From positions 372,001-436,000 of the forward strand of contig NZ_JADJJX010000002.1 in NCBI RefSeq assembly GCF_016706325.1: 64,000 nucleotides of DNA, read 5' to 3'. This document shows, piece by piece, positions 44,931 through 52,610 of the stretch. Each line of letters starts with the position of its first letter. The stretch's first letter is position 1. Both the position numbers and the translations under genes were made by a program. The DNA is from Methanothrix sp. Its GTDB lineage: Archaea; Halobacteriota; Methanosarcinia; Methanotrichales; Methanotrichaceae. The notes under the pieces were generated by a model. That model was not told where the DNA came from, ran no database searches, and saw only the letters and a program-made list of their open reading frames with translations.

Positions 44931-45134
44931 AATTTTACCCATCCGTCTGGTCGAATGGCCCTGCACAAATAGGGTGCCTGCTCTCCAGATACCTGCATTC
45001 TATTATTTCTCCCTGGGGCTATATATTAATTGTGCCACGATCAATGTAGCTGCAGACCGGACTGATTGCAGGTACGATTTAGCTCAATCAGCCGGATATC
45101 GCAGTGATAGATGATGATTATATGTTTTATGGCC

Positions 45135-45301
45135 TCAGACTATGACTGCTTTGGGCGAGGAATCCTCCGCTCTAACCCCGATGAACTCAATTCTATCATC
45201 CGCTCCGCCATCCGCCGGTCCCAGATCAATGATCATGATCCTGTCCTGGTCATGCTTGATGAGGCCAGTAAGGACAGCGATCAATTCCACCCGGCCTCTA
45301 T
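45135..45301 (-). pseudogene. Second cas2 fossil, C-terminal part
   Basis: About 55 codons on the minus strand: LDRGRVELIAVLTGLIKHDQ, then DRIMIIDLGPADGGADDR and a C-terminus KAVIV at a stop (45135-45137). Clearly the same protein as the 43518 fossil and like DLGP-type Cas2. The frame merges at its 5' end with a copy of the flanking repeat, which breaks it. It sits upstream of leader 2. Confidence 0.65.
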
Positions 45302-45922
45302 CGAGGCTGATTCAAAGCTATGAAGGCTGTTTTTTCTGGGCGCTGTGATTCGGCTCTCCGGGATGCTTGTTAGGGGGGCCCACGAAGCCAGACAGATCGA
45401 AATGAGGATGTCGATGGTTTCGGGATGCGATATATTAATGTGAGAATTTTCCGGACGGGACTGGCTGAAGCATCGAGGCTGATTCGAAACCATACAGACT
45501 GTTTTTTCTGGGCGCCGCGAGTCGCCCCTCCAGGATGCTGATGAAGGGGCCCCATATAGCCAGACAGATCGGAATGAGGATGTTGATGGTTTTGGATTGC
45601 GATATATTAATGCAAAAATTCTCCGGGCGGGCCTGGCTGAAGGCTGGAATAATATTTAAGAGATCCGGGCTGTTATCAAGGCTGATTCGAGACCATACAG
45701 ACTGTTTTTTCTGGGCGCTGCGAGTCGGCCCTTTCGGGCCTCCCGCGCTAATGCCCTGGGCCCCCTCAACGCCGGGGAGGCTTGGATACAATTGAAGCTG
45801 GCCGTTGATCGGTTCGAAATGAAACAATACAAACATTAGTTGTATGTGAAATGAACGAGCAATGTGAAAATTGATGAGAAGATATAATGCAAACGCATTT
45901 TATAATTAGTGTTAAATTCTTA
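45302..45922. repeat. CRISPR-flanking repeat units, three in tandem before array 3
   Basis: Markers GCTGTTTTTTCTGGG at about 45325, 45498 and 45702, so units of about 173 and 204 bases. The last unit carries the full array-proximal end (GGTTCGAAATGAAACAATAC) and ends at 45922. Divergence of a few percent between units suggests duplication over some time. Confidence 0.75.
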
Positions 45923-46701
45923 AGGTGGACTGGGCCACGACTTTTCAGCCATGGATACAGGAGGATAAAGATGAGAACGATGATCGTCGGAGCGCTCGTG
46001 TTTCAATTGGGCCACGACTTTTCAGCCATGGAAATCTCAGGCGAAATGATGAGAGCATCTATGGATTTAACCAGGGTTTCAATTGGGCCACGACTTTTCA
46101 GCCATGGAAATTGGGATTTGGTAAGCACCCATCCTGAGATCGGTGACTTGTTTCAATTGGGCCACGACTTTTCAGCCATGGAAATGATGCCTCTTTTGGG
46201 GCTGATAGAAAAAAGTCTCTCCAGTTTCAATTGGGCCACGACTTTTCAGCCATGGAAATGAAAGAGGATGGCCGCCAACCCAACTAACCCAGTGATCGTT
46301 TCAATTGGGCCACGACTTTTCAGCCATGGAAATATTATTATATCATCTCAGATTTCCGAAATATAGCTCATGTTTCAATGGGGCCACGACTTTTCAGCCA
46401 TGGAAATTCTTAAGAGCCTGGGATACGTCTTTGTGCTCTTCAGAGAGGTTTCAATTGGGCCACGACTTTTCAGCCATGGAAATTAGTAGTACATATCATG
46501 TACTCGCTTGAACTGGTAATAGTTTCAATTGGGCCACGACTTTTCAGCCATGGAAATTCGTCAACGGCGTGGACAAATCCACGTCAACAATAAGTTTCAA
46601 TTGGGCCACGACTTTTCAGCCATGGAAATATAAAAACAAACTGGATTTCAGTCAAACGACGATAAGTTTCAATTGGGCCACGACTTTTCAGCCATGGAAA
46701 T
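45923..46701 (-). CRISPR. CRISPR array 3: 11 repeats of 36 bases, 10 spacers
   Basis: Repeats start at 45923 (degenerate terminal), 46000, 46076, 46150, 46224, 46298, 46372, 46448, 46522, 46594 and 46666. Spacers 36-41 bases, all different. The internal repeats end GGAAAT on the plus strand, those of arrays 1 and 2 GGATAC; in each array the terminal repeat has the ending of the other group. Tag on the minus strand is ATTGAAAC. Longest array of the three. Confidence 0.96.
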
Positions 46702-46890
46702 GGCGGCCATTTTTCGCCTTCTACTGATATCGAAAAATTGGCCATTTTCGAGAGGTACGCCAACTAACGTAGAGTTGTTTACAAAGTGCGTCAGTCATCA
46801 CAGGAGTAATCGCTATTGGGGGACGCTTCGAGCGCATCCCGGTCCTCCCGGAACCACCTAACCTCTCGAAAGACCTTTTGCTATTATTAT
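46702..46890 (-). promoter_or_regulatory. Leader of CRISPR array 3
   Basis: Near-repeat stretch GGCGGCCATTTTTCG matches the other leaders. Motif sites are TTTCGAGAGGT at 46746, CTTCGAG at 46826 and the inverse ACCTCTCGAAA at about 46860-46870, at the same distances (45, 125 and about 160 bases) as in leaders 1 and 2. Confidence 0.7.
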
Positions 46891-46900
46891 TATCTTTCGC

Positions 46901-47245
46901 TTAAGTGATGTACAACCCGGCTCCAGGAGGCGCGGGAGACCTCGCAAAAGAGAGAATGCAGGCATCCAGTGGATCTGAGCCCAGCTCTCCTCGCAGGCGC
47001 AGATGCGCGAGAGCCTCTCTGGGCGGGCCAAGAGAGATCTGGCTGTGGTGTGATATATTCCTAAACGGCCTGATGCCGGCTATGATAAGCATCATCGGGG
47101 CGGTCCCCAGGCGAAGGGGCCAAGGCCGAAAATGGGCGCCCTGGCCAAGCTCGATTGAGGCTCTTGCTGCCTCAGAAAGCTCGATTTTTGATTCCGAATC
47201 CATAGCCATCTTCGCTCTCAATCCTCTTTCCCTCCCCCTGGTCAT
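46901..47245 (-). CDS. Unrecognised open frame upstream of leader 3
   Basis: 114 codons on the minus strand (starts MTRGRERGLRAKMAMDSESK), ending just before leader 3 where the other arrays have a cas2 fossil. G+C rich, no recognisable domain and not Cas2-like; the opposite strand is open too (46905-47270), so coding is uncertain. Confidence 0.2.
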   Translation of the reverse strand: MTRGRERGLRAKMAMDSESKIELSEAARASIELGQGAHFRPWPLRLGTAPMMLIIAGIRPFRNISHHSQISLGPPREALAHLRLRGELGSDPLDACILSFARSPAPPGAGLYIT

Positions 47246-47674
47246 GGGTGCTTTTCCAGCTTCCAGTTGAAAGCGGGGGGCAGACCCGGCCAGGGCAGCC
47301 CTCCCGGAAGAGACCTCTGCTCAAATCGCCCTAAGCATTCTCTTGTCTTCCTGGCCCGGCCATTCGAATATCCGCCCGGGATCAGAAAGCCTGCCCCATA
47401 ATCAGACCCATGCCGCTCTCGCCCCGGAGAGGCAAAGACAGGCTGAATGGAGATTGTGGCTCCAGGTCAGTCCACAGGAGAACAGAGATGCCTGTCGATC
47501 TCTGCGCTCAACTAATTTCACTATAAGATTTCAAACTTTATCTATCATGATAATGTATTAATAACGAAAAGTCTTAAGTACAAGCTATAATTTAACATCA
47601 ACCAGGTAATATTGCAGATTTCGGATGACTGTTGTGCTCCGGCAATCTGATTGTAAAGAATTGGAGGAAGATGG
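47246..47674. promoter_or_regulatory. Upstream region of system C
   Basis: About 430 bases without a supported gene. The right half is AT-rich (for example CTATAATTTAAC at about 47586, a possible TATA region) and GGAGG lies 8 bases before the binding-protein ATG. No inverted operator as clear as those of systems B and D was found. Confidence 0.4.
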
Positions 47675-48811
47675 ATGAAGAAAAGAAACCTTTGGAAGCC
47701 AATATTGGCAATGCTGATATGCTCTTTATTTTTCATGAGCTCAGCTGCCCTGGCATCGTACCCCAAGACCTTCACCGATACCCAGGGCCGGGAGATCACC
47801 CTGGATGAAGCCCCGCAGAGGATAATCACCAGAGCTCCGGACGAGGCGAGAGTCGTAATCGCCCTGGGATACGGGGACAAGCTGATCGCCGGGGAGCAGG
47901 CCACAAAATCCTGCCTCTGCCCCATGACATTCGGCAACGTCGCTGAAGGATGCCTGAACTGCTATGAGACGATCATCGATGGGCGAATGCCCGACCTTCC
48001 CGAGATCAGCACCAGATACGATATCTATTTCGAGGAGATCGCCAAGCTGAAGCCTGATCTGATCTTCTGTGGAAATCTGAAGGATGCTGAGGCCTTTGAG
48101 GACAAGATCGGCTGCCCAGTAGTGGTCCTGGGCGGATCGGGATGGAACTTCGGCGAGGATGGCTATTACGATAGCATCCGTGTGGCCGCCGAGGCCCTGG
48201 ATGCCGAGGAGGAGGCAGAAGAGCTGATCTCTTTCGCCCTGAACAAGGTAGAGATGATCGAATCGGTGACAAAGAATGTCGATCCCGAGAAGAATCCAAA
48301 GGTCTACTTCGCCTCCAGAGGCGCTGGAACGGGATTCTATGATCCCAAAGAGGGAAGGGACTTCACCAGAACCGAACCCAATTACGATCCCCTGGTCATG
48401 GCCGGCGGCAGGAACGTCGCCTCTGAGATCGAGGGCAACACAGTGAATGTTCCCCTGGAGCAGATCATAGCCTGGAATCCCGATTACATATTCATATCCA
48501 ACAGCGCAGCCGGGAACAATACAGGGCTTGAGTTCATCAAGAACAGCCCCGATCTGGCCTCCATCAACGCCATAAAGGAGGGCAACGTCTACAATTGCTT
48601 CTATCCCCACTGCCGCGGACAGCCTCCAGACAGAAACCTCCTCAATATGATGTACATGGCCAAGATCATGTACCCGGAGGAGTTCAAGGACCTGGACCTG
48701 GAGAAGGAGGGCAATGAGATATTCAAGGCCTTCTTGGGAGTGGACGGGGTATTCACTGAGTATGCCGACTATATGGTCTGGCCCAGAGAGTACCTGGACA
48801 GCCTGAAATAG
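47675..48811 (+). CDS. TroA/FepB-fold binding protein (system C)
   Basis: 378 residues with a signal peptide (MLICSLFFMSSAALASYP). Binding fold: TDTQGREITLDEAPQRIITRAP, KPDLIFCGNL, NAIKEGNVYNCFYPHCRG. A cysteine-rich loop CLCPMTFGNVAEGCLNCYE near residue 80 is unusual and could coordinate metal or a cluster. First gene of a five-gene rightward operon with a methyltransferase, SPFH protein, permease and ATPase. Confidence 0.9.
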   Translation: MKKRNLWKPILAMLICSLFFMSSAALASYPKTFTDTQGREITLDEAPQRIITRAPDEARVVIALGYGDKLIAGEQATKSCLCPMTFGNVAEGCLNCYETIIDGRMPDLPEISTRYDIYFEEIAKLKPDLIFCGNLKDAEAFEDKIGCPVVVLGGSGWNFGEDGYYDSIRVAAEALDAEEEAEELISFALNKVEMIESVTKNVDPEKNPKVYFASRGAGTGFYDPKEGRDFTRTEPNYDPLVMAGGRNVASEIEGNTVNVPLEQIIAWNPDYIFISNSAAGNNTGLEFIKNSPDLASINAIKEGNVYNCFYPHCRGQPPDRNLLNMMYMAKIMYPEEFKDLDLEKEGNEIFKAFLGVDGVFTEYADYMVWPREYLDSLK

Positions 48812-48927
48812 GTGCAGTAGGTGCATTAGGTGCAGTAGGTGCATTAGGCGCAATAGACGCAATAGATGCAACAGATGCAATAGATGCAACAGGTGTAATA
48901 GGTGCAATAGGTGTAATAGGTGCTATC
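48810..48927. repeat. About 13 tandem copies of a 9-base unit between binding protein and methyltransferase
   Basis: Units of the form GGTGCAATA fill the whole gap between the two genes and stay in frame with the methyltransferase. Each contains AGGTG, a Shine-Dalgarno-like core, the last of which lies 6 bases before the ATG. It could set spacing or tune translation. Confidence 0.85.
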
Positions 48928-49773
48928 ATGCCGGGAATCATAGACTGGGATGAGCTGTGGAGGGCCACCCATGCAGGCGGATTTCACCACCATCATGGCC
49001 GGGACGGCCAGGATCTGGTATCCCACTGGGATAGCCGGGCCCGGGGGTTCAACAAGAGGGTGATGAAGAACACAGAGAGGGCGGCAAGCCAGGTGGCCAC
49101 CCTCGGCCTCCTCCCCCATGAGACTGTTCTGGATGTGGGCGCCGGCACAGGAAGGCTGGCGATCCCCATGGCTCGATTGGCCAAAAGCGTGACCGCTCTG
49201 GATCAATCCATAGGAATGCTGCAGTGCCTGGAGGAGAACATGGCCAAAGAGGGCATAGAGAACATTCGCTGCATCCATAAGAGCTGGGAGGATCTGGCTG
49301 AGGAAGAGATCGAGCCACATGATGTGGTCTTATCCTCCAACTCCCTTGGGGTGTTAAATCTAAAGGAGTCCCTGGCCAAGATGGACTCCCTGGCCAGAAG
49401 AGCAGTCTATATCTTCACATTCGCCGATCGGAGAAGAGATGATGGGCTGGCCGATTTTCTGAGCCGGGGAAAGAATGTCCGGCGCCGCCATAGCGGTCCT
49501 GCCGACTATCTGGTGATATACAACCTTCTTGCTGATATGGGAATCTACGCCGACATCAAGATCTTGGACTGGCAATCCTCCGAGTACTACTCAAGCCTGG
49601 ATGAGGCGGTTGCGGATCTGCGGGAGATGTACGAGATACCGGCAGAGAGAGAGGCCGAGCTGCGAGAGTTCCTATCCGGGAAGCTGACCCAGAGCGAAAA
49701 AGGACTGGGCATGCACCGCCGTCACCGCCAGGCTATGATCTCCTGGCAGAAAGGGGAGCCTGTCTCCACTTAA
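48928..49773 (+). CDS. Class I SAM-dependent methyltransferase with HHHH motif (system C)
   Basis: 281 residues. SAM motif TVLDVGAGTGRLAIPMA, then TALDQSIGMLQ and DVVLSSNSLG. The N-terminus has H20-H23 in GGFHHHHGRDGQDL, followed by HWDSRARGFNKRV. That last pattern, W-D-x-R-A-x2-aromatic, also occurs in the system D methyltransferase, so both belong to one subfamily. The target is unknown; its place inside an importer operon suggests a transported ligand or metallophore rather than RNA. The His run may bind metal. Read through the tandem repeat, the frame extends upstream of 48928. Confidence 0.88.
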   Translation: MPGIIDWDELWRATHAGGFHHHHGRDGQDLVSHWDSRARGFNKRVMKNTERAASQVATLGLLPHETVLDVGAGTGRLAIPMARLAKSVTALDQSIGMLQCLEENMAKEGIENIRCIHKSWEDLAEEEIEPHDVVLSSNSLGVLNLKESLAKMDSLARRAVYIFTFADRRRDDGLADFLSRGKNVRRRHSGPADYLVIYNLLADMGIYADIKILDWQSSEYYSSLDEAVADLREMYEIPAEREAELREFLSGKLTQSEKGLGMHRRHRQAMISWQKGEPVST

Positions 49774-49802
49774 TGTGATTGTATGATTTTTAGGAGGTAA
49801 AA

Positions 49803-50585
49803 ATGGTCTCTATTCCCGTTCTGGCCGGATCGGCTCTTTTGATAGTGCTGCTGGCTGCATCCATCCGGGTGATCAGACAGTACGAGAGGGGGGTGATATT
49901 CCGCCTGGGCAAGATCAAGAAAGAGAGAGCTCCAGGCCTCTTCGCCCTCATCCCTCTGGTGGATAAGATGGTCCGGGTGGACATGAGGGTAAGAGAGCTT
50001 GATGTCCCCAAGCAGACGGTGATCAGCCGGGACAATGTCACCCTGGAGGTGGATGCAGTCATCTACTACAAGGTGACTGATGCCTCGAGGGCGATCGTCG
50101 AGGTGGAGGACTTTGAGGCGGCCACTCTTCTTCTCGCCCAGACCACTCTGAGGGATGTCCTGGGGCAGAATGAGCTGGACACCATCCTCTCCGACCGGGA
50201 TGATCTCAATATGAGGATCAAGGAGATCCTGGACTCGACCACTGTTCCCTGGGGGATGCACGTGGTGATGGTCACCATGAGGGATGTCTCATTGCCTGAG
50301 AACATGCTGCGCGCAATCGCCCGCCAGGCAGAGGCGGAGAGAGAGAAGAGAGCCCGTATAATCCTGGCAGAGGGAGAATACCAGGCCTCAATGATGATGA
50401 ACCAGGCTGCAGATATGTACGAGGATAAGCCCAGCGCTCTGAAGCTGAGGGAATACCAGACCCTGACTGAGATCGCTAAAGAGAAGAACTTGATTGTGGT
50501 CTCCACTGGATCGGACGATGGCTGCAAGAACTCAGATCTTCCCTTTTTCTTGGGCTTGGCCAGGGCGGCTGTGAGCAATAAATGA
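49803..50585 (+). CDS. SPFH (stomatin/prohibitin) membrane protein (system C)
   Basis: 260 residues. One N-terminal membrane segment (VLAGSALLIVLLAASIRVI), then the SPFH domain with YERGVIFRLGK, PGLFALIPLVDKMVRVDMR, LDVPKQTVISRDNVTLEVDAVIYYKV and QTTLRDVLGQNELD. C-terminal helix with AEAEREKRARIILAEGEYQA. It scaffolds membrane complexes in oligomers. Its stop overlaps the permease start by 4 bases, so it is truly part of the operon. Confidence 0.93.
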   Translation: MVSIPVLAGSALLIVLLAASIRVIRQYERGVIFRLGKIKKERAPGLFALIPLVDKMVRVDMRVRELDVPKQTVISRDNVTLEVDAVIYYKVTDASRAIVEVEDFEAATLLLAQTTLRDVLGQNELDTILSDRDDLNMRIKEILDSTTVPWGMHVVMVTMRDVSLPENMLRAIARQAEAEREKRARIILAEGEYQASMMMNQAADMYEDKPSALKLREYQTLTEIAKEKNLIVVSTGSDDGCKNSDLPFFLGLARAAVSNK

Positions 50586-51712
50586 CCAGCTTTCGGGCAC
50601 TCTTCTTCCGGGGCAAGCCCGATGCTGGCCACACTCGGTCAAGAAGGTCAGGCAAGAAGAGCAGCCACGAGCTAGCCCATGAGAGATTCAAGTTCATCAG
50701 AATCTTATTCGTGCTGGGCATCGTTGCTCTCCTGGTCCTCCTCACAGGGATAATAATCACCCTCGGCCCCCTGAACATATCGGTGTCCGACTCCTATTAT
50801 GCCCTTCTGGGGCGCTTTTGGCCGCAGCACTTCTATGTGGATGAGCTCACCAGCCGGGTGGTCTGGAACATCCGCTTTCCCAGAATCCTGGGGGGGATAA
50901 TGGCCGGCTTCGGGCTGGGGATATGCGGCTGTGTGATGCAGGCGGTCTTAAAGAATCCTCTGGCCAGCCCCTTCACCCTGGGTATCACCGCCGGAGCGCA
51001 GTTCGGCATATCTGTAGCTGCAGTTGTGGGCTTCTCCTTTCTGGCCGGCCCCTACTTCATCATCGGCAATGCCTTTCTCTGCGCCCTCTTCTGCTCTCTT
51101 TTCATCATCGGCCTGGCCGCCATCAAGGGAGCGACCTCTGAGAACCTGGTCCTGGCAGGGATCGCTGTCAACTACTTCTTCACGGCTGTAAGCCAGCTTC
51201 TCAAGTATTTCTCCACCGACGAGCAGCTCCGCCTCATGACCAACTGGGGAATGGGGGATCTGGCAGCATTCTCCTGGACCAACTCCCAGATACTATTGGC
51301 AGTCTTCATCATCTGCATCCCTCTGCTTATGACCAAGTGCTGGGACCTGAACATCATGACGGCAGGAGACGAGACCGCCAAGAGCATTGGGGTCAATGCC
51401 GAGAATACACGCATATTCATAATGGTGGTCAGCAGCCTGCTGGTTGCCACCATCGTCTCCTTCATGGGGACCATCGCCTTTGTGGGGCTGGTTGCCCCTC
51501 ACATGGCCCGGATGGTCATAGGGGGAGACCACCGTTTCCTCATTCCCGCCTCCGGAGTGCTGGGCGCACTGGTCCTTATGTCTGCCGATGCCGTGGGAAT
51601 GAATCTGATCGCCCCTACCATCATACCCACCGGGATCATGACATCGATCGTGGGAGTGCCTTTCTTCATGTATCTGATGATGAAAGGAAAGAGAAAGGAG
51701 TTTTGGACATGA
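50582..51712 (+). CDS. FecCD-type ABC permease (system C)
   Basis: 376 residues, about ten helices: VVWNIRFPRILGGIMAGFGLGICGCVMQAVLKNPLASPFTLGITAGA and GTIAFVGLVAPHMARMVIGGDHR are family signatures. An extra basic N-terminal stretch of about 35 residues precedes the first helix. Overlaps both neighbours by 4 bases. Confidence 0.93.
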   Translation: MTSFRALFFRGKPDAGHTRSRRSGKKSSHELAHERFKFIRILFVLGIVALLVLLTGIIITLGPLNISVSDSYYALLGRFWPQHFYVDELTSRVVWNIRFPRILGGIMAGFGLGICGCVMQAVLKNPLASPFTLGITAGAQFGISVAAVVGFSFLAGPYFIIGNAFLCALFCSLFIIGLAAIKGATSENLVLAGIAVNYFFTAVSQLLKYFSTDEQLRLMTNWGMGDLAAFSWTNSQILLAVFIICIPLLMTKCWDLNIMTAGDETAKSIGVNAENTRIFIMVVSSLLVATIVSFMGTIAFVGLVAPHMARMVIGGDHRFLIPASGVLGALVLMSADAVGMNLIAPTIIPTGIMTSIVGVPFFMYLMMKGKRKEFWT

Positions 51713-52497
51713 TGATCAAGCTTCAGGCCAAAGATATAGATTTTGGCTATAGCAGCAATAAAATACTTGAAAATGTGAACTTCGAGATCGCCCCCTCAAA
51801 GCTGGTCACAATAGTGGGGCCCAATGGCTCTGGCAAGTCCACTCTGATCAAGTGCATAGATAGAATCCTTGCCCCCCAGGGCGGGAGCATTCTCATCGAC
51901 CGGAAGGATGTGACCAAGATGGACAGAATGGATATGGCCAGGTATCTCTCCTATGTCCCCCAGAGCTCAGTGAGGATCTTTCCCACCAATGTCTTTGACA
52001 CCATCCTGATGGGCAGAAGGCCTCATATCGGCTGGCTGGGAAGTGAGAGAGATGAGAATAAGGTCTGGGAGGTGATGAGGCTCCTTGATATTGAGAAGCT
52101 GGCCATGAGCAACTTCAGCGAGCTCTCAGGCGGCCAGCAGCAGAAGGTCCTGATCGCCCGAGCATTGGTTCAGGAGGCAGAGGTGATGCTCCTGGATGAG
52201 CCCACCAGCAATCTGGACATCTGGCATCAGCTGGATGTGATGAACATCATCCGGGATGTGGTCAAGAAAAAGGGGATCACTGCCATCATGGCCTTGCATG
52301 ATCTGAATCTCGCCTCCTACTACTCCGACCGGATCATCATGATGAAGAGGGGCAAGATAATAGCTGCTGGCGATCCCCAAACGGTGATCACCGAGGAGAA
52401 CATAGCAAAGGTCTACCGGGTGGAGGCGGCGATAAGGAGCATGTCCGACCGGCCGGTGATAATGCCCTTGCGGCAGATCCGGGGAGCAAGGGCCTGA
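51709..52497 (+). CDS. FecE-type ABC ATPase (system C)
   Basis: 262 residues from ATG 51709 (GAAAGGAG upstream; a second ATG follows). Walker A GPNGSGKST, LSGGQQQKVLIARALVQ, LLDEPTSNLD and HDLNLASYYSDRIIMM, all typical of siderophore/B12 import. Last gene of system C. Confidence 0.93.
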   Translation: MMIKLQAKDIDFGYSSNKILENVNFEIAPSKLVTIVGPNGSGKSTLIKCIDRILAPQGGSILIDRKDVTKMDRMDMARYLSYVPQSSVRIFPTNVFDTILMGRRPHIGWLGSERDENKVWEVMRLLDIEKLAMSNFSELSGGQQQKVLIARALVQEAEVMLLDEPTSNLDIWHQLDVMNIIRDVVKKKGITAIMALHDLNLASYYSDRIIMMKRGKIIAAGDPQTVITEENIAKVYRVEAAIRSMSDRPVIMPLRQIRGARA

Positions 52498-52610
52498 TTT
52501 TTCTTTTTTCTCTTTTTTCTCTCGTTTCTCTTTTGTTTCTCTTTGTCTCTCTCTCATTCCTTTTTTTCTTTTTTCCCTCTTTCTTTTTCCCCCCCCTTTC
52601 TTTTTCTCAA
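52498..52610 (+). terminator. Long T-rich tract ending system C
   Basis: About 110 bases nearly free of purines with many T runs follow the ATPase stop. Archaeal RNA polymerase stops at such T tracts. The convergent P-type ATPase ends at its far side. Confidence 0.6.

Noticed and set aside
42957..46701. Plus-strand direction for the CRISPR arrays and open frames such as 43096-43632, 44369-44821 and 45887-46261 as genes
   Set aside because: These frames are only the repeats translated (FQLGHDFSAM and similar); repeat tag, terminal repeat and leaders support minus-strand arrays.
47741..48907. 388-codon minus-strand frame
   Set aside because: Antisense to the system C binding protein and starts in the 9-base repeat.
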